In this document: piece after piece, positions 1 through 5,555 of the stretch
Layout: each line of letters begins with the position of its first letter
Position numbering within the stretch: position 1 is the stretch's first letter
NCBI GenBank assembly: GCA_029287105.1
Contig: JARFRT010000443.1
Location: 1-6,346 of the forward strand
Direction of reading: 5' to 3'
DNA length: 6,346 nt
DNA from: Akkermansiaceae bacterium
GTDB lineage: Bacteria > Verrucomicrobiota > Verrucomicrobiia > Verrucomicrobiales > Akkermansiaceae
The notes under the pieces: generated by a model
The model's input: only the letters and a program-made list of their open reading frames with translations
Databases searched by the model: none
Told to the model about the DNA's origin: nothing
Position numbers and translations under genes: made by a program

Positions 1-115
1 GGGCTTTCATGACCGCGCTCCAGAACTCGCGTTCGAGCACACTCCCGCCTTCGGCGGACCAGATTTCGGAGATGGCGGCCGAGGCGTAGCGTTCGGCGAG
101 GACGTTGGGAATCAT
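1..115 (-). CDS. purB: Adenylosuccinate lyase, N-terminal fragment (cut by window edge)
   Basis: Only the first 38 codons are visible, reading leftwards from the ATG at 115-113. The peptide begins MIPNVLAERYASAAISEIW and continues with a segment containing VLERE and FWSAVMKA. This matches, from recall, the start of the PurB subgroup that opens MIPNVLATRYAS..M..IWSPE and then runs into (V/L)ERRLWIAVL. PurB acts in the cytoplasm and carries out two fumarate-releasing steps of purine synthesis: SAICAR to AICAR, and adenylosuccinate to AMP. The catalytic residues and signature loop lie outside the window. No Shine-Dalgarno sequence precedes the start; the minus-strand leader is pyrimidine-rich (TTCCTCC, TTTCCCC). 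The aminopeptidase gene upstream is on the same strand, but 202 bp and a candidate terminator separate them, so purB probably has its own promoter. The call rests on a short N-terminal match, but that match is distinctive. Confidence 0.82.
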   Translation of the reverse strand, partial: MIPNVLAERYASAAISEIWSAEGGSVLEREFWSAVMKA

Positions 116-206
116 GGGGAAAGGATAATTGGAGGAATGAACACATGAAGGAACGTGACGGGAGTCGGGGGGGAATCAATACGGAAATGGGGGAGCTGAC
201 AATTCT

Positions 207-235
207 AAAAGGGCGGCGTCGTGTCCTACCACCCC
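207..235 (-). terminator. Candidate intrinsic terminator after the M29 peptidase gene
   Basis: On the minus strand GGGTGG (234-229) can pair with CCGCCC (216-211) around a 12-nt loop. The six pairs include one T-G wobble. TTTT (210-207) follows directly. The structure lies about 83 nt past the peptidase stop codon and about 90 nt before purB, as expected for a transcript end. The long loop and short T run make it weak. The rest of the 116-317 gap shows no ORF, repeat or recognisable RNA. Confidence 0.35.
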
Positions 236-317
236 ATTGAGCATTCAGGGGCTGGAACAAAGGGTGCGGACTGAAGTCGCATTTTGAGAAATGGAGGTCG
301 TATGGCCCTTTGAATCC

Positions 318-1508
318 TTAGCGCTCGAGGGCATTGAGGATGTAATCGGATGGCATGAAGTCCCGGATGATCACCTCTTGCTGGTCACCGCGTTTCATCC
401 GCACTTCGGAGATGTTGAAATTGGGGGTTTTGTGCGGCGCGAACAAAATATCATCGTGGGTGCTGTTTTCATGTTTCTTGAACATGCCGGGAACGATGTC
501 TCCGCCCAGATGGTCGTCCCGGCCGGTTGCCAGGTGGCAGGTTCCGAGGATTTTTTCGTCCTGGATATCCGAATAGGAAACGGGCAGCACCTGCGTACCG
601 AAGCCGAGTTCTCCCAGAGTGCCGGTCATGGGGTCGTCTGCGAGTCGCTGGTTGTGCTCATCGATGGTCGCCTGATTGCCCTGAATCAAGGTTGAGCTGA
701 TGATATTCCGGTCAACCACCTCCAGCACCCCCAGCGTGCCATCCTCGTACTTCATCGGGAACTGGCCATGCGCGTCCTCGGGGACAAAGTAAACTTCCCC
801 CGCGGGAAGGTTGGCCACATCCGGGGCATCCCCCTTGCACAGTCCGTGACTCTTTTGCGCCTCCTGACCACCCAGGCCGAGCCAGGCCGTCAGCACCCGC
901 CCGTCCTCAAGGGTGAAATCAACCTCGATCTCATCGGCGTGGTTCATCGCCAGACGAACCCTCTCGGCATCCGCTGACACCTCATCGTAATTCACGGCAA
1001 GGCCTGAATTCAGGATCACATCGTTGACCCCATGCAAAGTCGCGCCGCGGAAACCAAACTCCTTGCACTTCTCGGTCAGCGGCGCCGTGGCACTCCAATC
1101 CGTGATACACAGGATGATGTCGTAGTTGGTATAAATATCCTCTTCCAGCGAAAGCTGTTTGCCTTGCGCATCCCAGCACGGGTCCTGCATGTCGAGGTTG
1201 GAGCCGTGGGTGCAGAAATAGGCAAACATTTCACCCCCATTCATGCCGAGCTCCTCCATCACCCCGCCATGGAGTGCCTGGTAGAAATGCTGGTAGGCAT
1301 TCTTTTGCACAGCAAAACCCTCCGCCTCGAGGTAGGCGTGGTTTTTCATCATCGTGGACGGGTCGTCAAAGTCGGTCAGAATACAAACCCGGCATCCTTC
1401 GGTCGGTTCAAAGACCGTGCCTAACAAACGCGCCAAACTAAAGTCGTCAAACTGTCGTTTATTCGGGTCGCTCAAAATCTCTTTTTGCAAATAATCGGGT
1501 AAAGACAT
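318..1508 (-). CDS. M29-type metallo-aminopeptidase-like protein (aminopeptidase T/AmpS superfamily)
   Basis: This 396-residue protein has the length and C-terminal motif order of M29 (leucyl aminopeptidase/AmpS, AmpT) proteins, which use two metal ions to remove N-terminal amino acids in the cytoplasm. Seen in order: NLPAGEVYFVPE (233-244), whose E238 fits the first metal-binding Glu; TLGELGFGT (297-305), with E300 as the second; DEKILGTCHLATGR (317-330), with H325; and HDD (351-353), fitting the family's H-x-D. The N-terminal half (about 1-220) is a diverged alpha/beta domain with no motif I can name. It has no signal peptide or membrane segment. The Tyr that lies seven residues after the metal His in AmpT-like enzymes appears to be Asp (D332), so peptidase activity is less certain than the fold. 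The ATG at 1508 is preceded by a weak GTAGG about 10 nt upstream. It is flanked by intergenic gaps on both sides and is probably monocistronic. It could be a non-peptidase or unusual-substrate member of the fold. Confidence 0.72.
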   Translation of the reverse strand: MSLPDYLQKEILSDPNKRQFDDFSLARLLGTVFEPTEGCRVCILTDFDDPSTMMKNHAYLEAEGFAVQKNAYQHFYQALHGGVMEELGMNGGEMFAYFCTHGSNLDMQDPCWDAQGKQLSLEEDIYTNYDIILCITDWSATAPLTEKCKEFGFRGATLHGVNDVILNSGLAVNYDEVSADAERVRLAMNHADEIEVDFTLEDGRVLTAWLGLGGQEAQKSHGLCKGDAPDVANLPAGEVYFVPEDAHGQFPMKYEDGTLGVLEVVDRNIISSTLIQGNQATIDEHNQRLADDPMTGTLGELGFGTQVLPVSYSDIQDEKILGTCHLATGRDDHLGGDIVPGMFKKHENSTHDDILFAPHKTPNFNISEVRMKRGDQQEVIIRDFMPSDYILNALER

Positions 1509-1556
1509 GATTCGAACCTACGCATGAAGCGATAGCACGCAAGGGTAAGTTCAACG

Positions 1557-1562
1557 ATTATG
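1557..1562 (-). promoter_or_regulatory. Possible -10 element (CATAAT) for the M29 peptidase gene
   Basis: On the minus strand CATAAT (1562-1557) matches TATAAT at five of six positions and would place a transcript start near 1550, about 40 nt before the ATG at 1508. No convincing -35 box lies 16-18 nt further upstream. Just upstream on this strand are a 10-bp perfect palindrome TTCCGCGGAA (1603-1612) and three GATTC (plus-strand) pentamers exactly 9 nt apart (1583, 1592, 1601), which could be a binding region or chance. Confidence 0.2.
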
Positions 1563-1698
1563 TGATTTGGCTAACACCGGCAGATTCACGAGATTCCCCT
1601 GATTCCGCGGAAATATCCGAAGCAGACTAAAGTGTCGAATACGCTGCTGTGCGAAATCTGCTATGGTCGTAATGCATCAGGGGCGGGATCTGCGCCGG

Positions 1699-1730
1699 TG
1701 CCGGATGTGTCATCGGCGGCAACATTTTTT
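1699..1730 (+). terminator. Orphan plus-strand hairpin with T6 facing the ATPase gene's 3' end
   Basis: On the plus strand TGCCG-GATG (1699-1707), loop TGT, CATC (1711-1714), two bulged G, CGGCA (1717-1721) form a nine-pair stem. After ACA comes TTTTTT (1725-1730). This is a good intrinsic-terminator layout, but only for rightward transcription. The genes on both sides read leftwards, so no visible gene uses it. On the minus strand the same hairpin lies about 30 nt past the ATPase stop codon, but a run of A precedes it and no T run follows. It could therefore act there only as a 3'-end stabilising stem. It may block antisense transcription into the ATPase gene or end a small RNA starting in 1509-1698. 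An extended -10-like TGCTATGGT lies at 1659-1667. Confidence 0.4.
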
Positions 1731-1751
1731 CAACGATCGGGTGGCTGGCAT

Positions 1752-4202
1752 TCAGCGCTGAGCCGGCAGGCCGGGGCCACGGGAGCGTAAGAAGTGATAG
1801 GCGAGCATCTTGACGCGGTCGTTCAGGAAAAACCAAACCAGTGAGTAGCCCCAGACCATGAGCGCCCACCCCCATCCGATCGGGGTCATGAAAACCCCGA
1901 AGACGGCGATCAGGGTCGCGACGATTTGCGTGCCGACGACTGCGCCGAGCATCAGATTGGCGGGGCGGATTGACCAGAACGATCCGTGGGTGCGGGTCAG
2001 GAAAATCGTGAGGTGTCCGGCGACGGAGAGTTTGAGGTAGATCAGCGTCTGGATTGTCGCCCGGTCCAGATGGAAAACCTGTTCGCCGAGATAGAACAGG
2101 CCGAAAGAAGCGGTGACGCCGGTGATGCCCAGCACCGTAGCGATACCCAGCACGACGCGCATGTCCCAGGCTTCGGGTTTCCTTGAGTAGTGAACGCGAT
2201 CGAAGGCGATCGACAGGATGGCGCCGTCGTTGAGTAGCGCCAGCATCACAATCATGACTGCGGTGACCGGGTAGAAGTCGAATACCAGAATCGAGAGCGT
2301 CATGAACAGCAGCACGCGGATCGTCTCGGTGATGCGGTAGATCGCGTAGCTGTTCATCCGCTGGAAGATTTTCCGGCTTTCCTTGATCGCGTCGATGATG
2401 ACGGACAGCCCGGGCGTCAGCAGTACAATGTCGGCTGCCAGGCGCGCAGCATCGGTGGCTCCCGAGACCGCAATGCCGGCGTCGGCCTTCTTCAGGGCGG
2501 GCGCGTCATTCACGCCGTCACCCGTCATGCCGACGATATGGCCGTGTCGCTGGAGTACTTCGACGATGCGGTATTTGTGCTCGGGAAAAACCTGCGCGAA
2601 TCCATCCGCGTGCTCGATGGTGTCGTCGAGTTGCGCGTCATCGGGATGAGTGGTGTCGGCAAATTCCCGTGCATCCATCAGCTTGGTGCCGAGTCCAACC
2701 AGACTGGCGACCTCCTTGCCAATGGCGAGTTGGTCGCCGGTGAGCATCTTCACTGCGACGCCCATCGCCTTGGCCGTTCGAATTGTTTGTGCCGAGTCAT
2801 CGCGGGGCGGGTCGAACAATGGTAGCACGCCGAGGAACTGCCATACGCCATCTGCATCCGTGCGCGCCACAGCGAGGGAACGGAATCCACGCCGCGCGAA
2901 TTCCTGCACCGCGATGTCCACCTCGTTTTGCACGGCAGCACGGTTCGCGGCAAGCGTGAGGATGACCTGTGGTGCGCCCTTGGTGGCCTTGAACGTCCGG
3001 CCGTCCGGCCCCTTCACTTCCGCTTCCGTCCTTTTGTGGACGGGATCGAACGGCTGGAAGTGCACAACCTGGTATCCCGCCAACGCGTCAGCGGACATCA
3101 ACCCACCGAGCACCGCGAGATCGATGGCGTCGTGGTTTTCGACACGTGAGGCGAGCCCGCCGACCGCAACCACTTCTTCGGCGGAAATGCCCTGCACACA
3201 GAACGGCTCGCCCAGGGTCAGCTTGTTCTGGGTCAGTGTGCCGGTCTTGTCGGTGCAGAGCACGTCCATGCCCGCGAGTTCCTCGATCGCGACGAGCCGA
3301 CTGACGATGGCCTTCTTCCGCGCGAGCAGGCGCGCCCCGACGGCCATCGTGACCGAGAGCACGGTCGGCATCGCGACGGGGATCGCCGCTACCGTTAATA
3401 CGAGTGCGAATTGCAGGGTGGTCGGGAACCGGTCCCCGCGAAGCAGCGCGACCGAGATGATCAGCACCACGAGCGCGACCGCCATGGCGATCAGGAAGTT
3501 TCCGATCTTGAGCACGGCCTTCTGGAAGTGGCTTCTGCTGGCCGTCTCCTCGACCATTGCCGCGGTCTTTCCAAAAAACGTCTGCGCTCCTGTCGCAGCG
3601 ACGACCGCTTCGTTTTCGCCCAGTTTGATGATCGAACCCGAATACAGGGTCTCGCCCGGTTTCCGTTCCGCCGGCAGGGATTCGCCGGTGAGTGCTGACT
3701 GATCCACCTCGACCGGATCACCCGCCGCAAGCTGGGCATCTGCCGGGACGATGTCGCCCATGCGCAGTCGCAGCAGGTCACCGGGCACGAGTTCGCGCGC
3801 GGGTAGCATCCGCCATGCGCCATCGCGCTTCACGCGCGCCTGCATCGCAAGTGACCTCTTGAGCGCGTCGATGGTATTACCCGCCTGGAATTCCTCCCAG
3901 AATCCGATGCAGCCGTTCGCCAACAGCAGCATGATGATGATGGCGAAATCCGGCCAGTGCCCGACGACGGCGGAGAGCACGGCCGCCACCTCGACCATCC
4001 ACGGAATGGGGCCCCAGAAATGACGGGTGAATTCCAGCAGCGGGTTGCGCTTTTTCTCGACCAAGGCATTCGGGCCATAGATTACGAGTCGTCGGCTCGC
4101 TTCCTCCTGGGTCAGTCCGGTCGGTTCCGGGCTTGGTCCCGGCCACGGGAGATCGGGCGGGGCAGGCGGCGGACGGTCATCCGGTTGGGGGCGCGCTTTC
4201 AT
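1752..4202 (-). CDS. P-type H+-transporting ATPase (P-IIIA, plasma-membrane proton pump class)
   Basis: This complete 816-residue ATP-driven cation pump most likely exports protons across the cytoplasmic membrane. In order: a proline-rich cytoplasmic N-tail (about 5-27); the cation-ATPase N-terminal region (28-60); M1 and M2 (62-101); the actuator domain with TGES (172-175); M3 and M4 (233-285) with PVAMP (275-279); DKTGT with phosphorylated D318; the nucleotide-binding KGAP (408-411); MLTGD (486-490); GDGVND (561-566); and M5-M10 (about 623-793). Residues marking H+ pumps are present at positions equivalent to Arabidopsis AHA2: N96 in M2 (N106), R629 in M5 (R655) and D659 in M6 within LLNDG (D684). 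EEFQAGN after M2 is also H+-pump-like. Only about 22 residues follow M10, so the roughly 100-residue plant autoinhibitory domain is missing. An in-frame TGA ten codons upstream, with no other start codon between, makes the ATG at 4202 the earliest possible start; no Shine-Dalgarno is seen. Ion specificity is inferred from these residues. Confidence 0.93.
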   Translation of the reverse strand: MKARPQPDDRPPPAPPDLPWPGPSPEPTGLTQEEASRRLVIYGPNALVEKKRNPLLEFTRHFWGPIPWMVEVAAVLSAVVGHWPDFAIIIMLLLANGCIGFWEEFQAGNTIDALKRSLAMQARVKRDGAWRMLPARELVPGDLLRLRMGDIVPADAQLAAGDPVEVDQSALTGESLPAERKPGETLYSGSIIKLGENEAVVAATGAQTFFGKTAAMVEETASRSHFQKAVLKIGNFLIAMAVALVVLIISVALLRGDRFPTTLQFALVLTVAAIPVAMPTVLSVTMAVGARLLARKKAIVSRLVAIEELAGMDVLCTDKTGTLTQNKLTLGEPFCVQGISAEEVVAVGGLASRVENHDAIDLAVLGGLMSADALAGYQVVHFQPFDPVHKRTEAEVKGPDGRTFKATKGAPQVILTLAANRAAVQNEVDIAVQEFARRGFRSLAVARTDADGVWQFLGVLPLFDPPRDDSAQTIRTAKAMGVAVKMLTGDQLAIGKEVASLVGLGTKLMDAREFADTTHPDDAQLDDTIEHADGFAQVFPEHKYRIVEVLQRHGHIVGMTGDGVNDAPALKKADAGIAVSGATDAARLAADIVLLTPGLSVIIDAIKESRKIFQRMNSYAIYRITETIRVLLFMTLSILVFDFYPVTAVMIVMLALLNDGAILSIAFDRVHYSRKPEAWDMRVVLGIATVLGITGVTASFGLFYLGEQVFHLDRATIQTLIYLKLSVAGHLTIFLTRTHGSFWSIRPANLMLGAVVGTQIVATLIAVFGVFMTPIGWGWALMVWGYSLVWFFLNDRVKMLAYHFLRSRGPGLPAQR

Positions 4203-4282
4203 CGGGTGGTGCCGGGGCGCCGATTGTGGTCAACTTGCTACCGGGCCGGGGCACTTGAGGCTATTGTCGGTTGGTGTGATTT

Positions 4283-4301
4283 TAGTCGATTATATCGGCT
4301 A
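4283..4301 (-). promoter_or_regulatory. Perfect TATAAT inside an inverted repeat: ATPase promoter and probable operator
   Basis: On the minus strand TATAAT (4294-4289) is a perfect -10 box. It would start the ATPase transcript near 4282 with a leader of about 80 nt. It lies inside the dyad TAGTCGAT-TAT-ATCGGCTA (plus-strand reading): eight-base arms with one mismatch and a 3-bp centre. A protein bound here would cover the -10 and should repress or control the pump gene. I see no good -35 box, so an activator or alternative sigma factor may be needed. On the plus strand TTGTCG (4264-4269) and GATTAT (4288-4293), 18 bp apart, could form an overlapping rightward promoter, but the match is poor. 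Confidence 0.4.
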
Positions 4302-4321
4302 CGCATCACCACTAGGGGTTT

Positions 4322-4343
4322 GTTTTAGGAATAATCCTGAAGC
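4322..4343 (+). repeat. Inverted repeat/hairpin in the phosphoesterase leader region
   Basis: GTTTTAGGA (4322-4330), loop ATAA, TCCTGAAGC (4335-4343): nine pairs in RNA if two G-U wobbles are allowed, seven of nine as a DNA dyad. No T run follows on the plus strand, so it does not look like a terminator. The right arm overlaps the AGCCGAT motif copy at 4341-4347. It may be part of the control region or a structured 5' leader; no known riboswitch consensus is recognised. Confidence 0.25.
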
Positions 4344-4516
4344 CGATCAAAGTCAACCGGCAGGATACCGGTGACCCCGGCGGCATCTCGTCCGTTTGGC
4401 TCCTGCTCGAGATGAGGCAGAACAAATCGGTGTGGAACTATTCATTGAGTTCGGCCGTGATGGTTATGCCGGTGCGCGGCAGGCGCTGTCGATTCATCGG
4501 GCCGATTTATTGAGTT

Positions 4517-4558
4517 ATGAAAAGAAGGGATTTCATGCTAGGCTCCCCCCAGCTATGA
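4517..4558 (+). CDS. Possible 13-residue leader peptide overlapping the phosphoesterase start
   Basis: ATG at 4517 opens a 13-codon frame, MKRRDFMLGSPQL, whose TGA (4556-4558) overlaps the next gene's ATG (4555-4557) as ATGA, the classical arrangement for translational coupling. Its first residues (MKRRDFM) strikingly resemble the start of the next protein (MKRRTFLK), although it is in another frame. Neither start has a strong Shine-Dalgarno sequence. The purine-rich AAAAGAAGGGA lies inside the mini-ORF and is too far from 4555 to serve that start directly. It may be a real leader, the relic of a duplicated or frameshifted start, or chance. Confidence 0.2.
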   Translation: MKRRDFMLGSPQL

Positions 4559-5472
4559 AACGTCGCACATTTCTCAAGATCACGCTGCCTTTGACACTCA
4601 CGGGAAGATTGCAGGCAAAGTCCGCCGACTCGACTCAGTCCGGCGGGTCGCCCCAGTTGTCGTTCGGTGTCATCGCCGACCCCCAGTATGCCGACCAGCC
4701 AACACGCGGTTCCAGGTACTACCGGCAGTCGGTTGGGAAGTTGAAGGAGTCCATCGACCAATTGAACAAGCAATCACTCGACTTTGTGGTGACGCTCGGG
4801 GATGTGATCGACAAGGACATCAAAAGTTTTGATGCGATGATGCCGCTGTATCAGAAACTGGATGCCCCGCATCGACTGGTTCTCGGCAATCATGATTTTG
4901 CGGTGGCTGATGACGACAAGGCCAAAGTCATGCCCGCCATGGGGATGAAGCAGCCGTATTACTCCGAGGTGCGGGGAATGTGGCGCTTGATCTATCTCGA
5001 CGGCACCGACGTCAGTGTTTTCCGACATCCCAAAAACGATGCCCGTACCGCGGCGGCGGTGAAATGGTTCCAGGAGCTCAAGCAGCAAAAAGTCAGTCAA
5101 GCGCGACCCTGGAACGGAGGGCTTGGCGACGCCCAAATGCGCTGGCTCAAAGAGGAACTCGAGGCCTCGAAGTCAGCCGGCCAACAAGTGATCGTATTTA
5201 ACCACTATCCGGTCTGTCCCGCGGGGGATGGGCACAACCTCTGGAATGCCGAGGAGGTGGTCAAGCTGCTTTCCGCTTACCCCCTGGTAGCGGCGTATAT
5301 GAATGGCCATAATCACAAAGGGAATTATGCCCATCACAAAGGCTGCCACTATGTCAACCTCAAGGGGATGGTGGAAACGGAACATACAAGTGCCTATGCC
5401 GTGGTGCGATGCTTTGCCGACCGGATTGAAATCGACGGTATCGGCACCGAGCCCGACCGCAAGCTTGGCTAA
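4555..5472 (+). CDS. Tat-exported metallophosphoesterase, ADPRibase-Mn (ADP-ribose/CDP-alcohol diphosphatase) type
   Basis: The 305-residue protein is a calcineurin-like phosphoesterase with all metal-binding blocks: ADPQYAD (41-47), LGDVID (81-86), GNHD (111-114), FNHYPV (215-220) and GHNH (251-254). The first block reads D-x-Q (D42, Q44) instead of the usual D-x-H. Together with RGSRYYRQS (51-59), PWNGGLG (185-191), GHNLWN (226-231) and KGMVET (270-275), it marks the ADPRibase-Mn family. That family hydrolyses ADP-ribose and CDP-choline-like substrates with Mn2+; the substrate here is inferred. The N-terminus MKRRTFLK fits the Tat motif RRxFLK, followed by a short apolar stretch (ITLPLTLTG) and a possible cleavage site near LQA-KS, suggesting folded export. 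The ATG at 4555 is chosen because it places the Tat motif at the N-terminus; the frame is open upstream to a TTG at 4396. It is convergent with the amidohydrolase gene, 76 bp apart. Confidence 0.85.
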   Translation: MKRRTFLKITLPLTLTGRLQAKSADSTQSGGSPQLSFGVIADPQYADQPTRGSRYYRQSVGKLKESIDQLNKQSLDFVVTLGDVIDKDIKSFDAMMPLYQKLDAPHRLVLGNHDFAVADDDKAKVMPAMGMKQPYYSEVRGMWRLIYLDGTDVSVFRHPKNDARTAAAVKWFQELKQQKVSQARPWNGGLGDAQMRWLKEELEASKSAGQQVIVFNHYPVCPAGDGHNLWNAEEVVKLLSAYPLVAAYMNGHNHKGNYAHHKGCHYVNLKGMVETEHTSAYAVVRCFADRIEIDGIGTEPDRKLG

Positions 5473-5534
5473 CAGAATATTCTTGCCGCCGTCAGGGGCG
5501 CTGGACTCGGCGCAAAAATTGTTACGGGTGACAG

Positions 5535-5555
5535 GGGCCCGGATGGGCCTAATTT
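5535..5555 (+). terminator. Weak candidate terminator between the convergent genes
   Basis: GGGCCC (5535-5540), loop GGAT, GGGCCT (5545-5550) form six pairs, the outermost a G-U wobble, followed by AATTT. The structure lies about 63 nt past the phosphoesterase stop codon and overlaps the stop codon of the amidohydrolase gene on the other strand. The T-rich tail is short and interrupted by A, so this is only a possible 3' end for the rightward transcript. No better terminator is visible in 5473-5548. Confidence 0.2.

Larger units (their letters stand above)
4203..4554. promoter_or_regulatory. Shared divergent control region with a GCCGAT motif cluster
   Basis: These 352 bp separate the leftward ATPase gene from the rightward phosphoesterase gene. 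I see no supported long gene in it. The plus-strand frame that runs into the phosphoesterase is open from a TTG at 4396, but that 53-codon extension has no ATG and would bury the Tat-like motif. The hexamer GCCGAT/ATCGGC occurs four times: 4219-4224, 4294-4299 (inverted), 4342-4347 and 4501-4506. About 0.2 copies would be expected by chance in this length. Two copies lie in dyads: around 4283-4301, and in a compound site at 4488-4506, where GTCGATTCATCGG runs into GCCGAT. ACCGG (4356-4360) and CCGGT (4368-4372) form a further small hairpin. A transcription-factor target is inferred. Confidence 0.45.

Noticed and set aside
291..695. 134-codon plus-strand frame opposite the M29 gene C-terminus
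   Set aside because: Complement of conserved M29 metal-site sequence, with no recognisable family or ribosome-binding site.
1504..1520. GGTTCGAATC on the minus strand, like a tRNA T-arm
   Set aside because: There is no matching acceptor, D or anticodon stem upstream, and no paired T stem or CCA end. It lies directly on the peptidase start codon, so chance similarity is likely.
1663..1761. 32-codon plus-strand ORF containing CRMCHRRQHF
   Set aside because: It has a single CxxC-like pair and no ribosome-binding site. It contains the terminator hairpin and T run and overlaps the ATPase 3' end antisense.
1627..1875. 82-codon minus-strand frame running past the ATPase stop
   Set aside because: Out of frame with the ATPase over most of its length, composed of low-information residues, and not continuing any ATPase domain. 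The ATPase already has a complete M10.
2650..3702. 350-codon plus-strand open frame opposite the ATPase gene
   Set aside because: It is antisense to conserved P-type ATPase motifs, rich in Ser/Thr/Ala/Arg, and resembles no family. It is a typical shadow frame in GC-rich DNA.
4396..4554. 53-codon N-terminal extension of the phosphoesterase from a TTG at 4396
   Set aside because: No ATG in the extension, and no similarity to the family. It would place the RRxFLK signal inside the protein. The ATG at 4555 is preferred.
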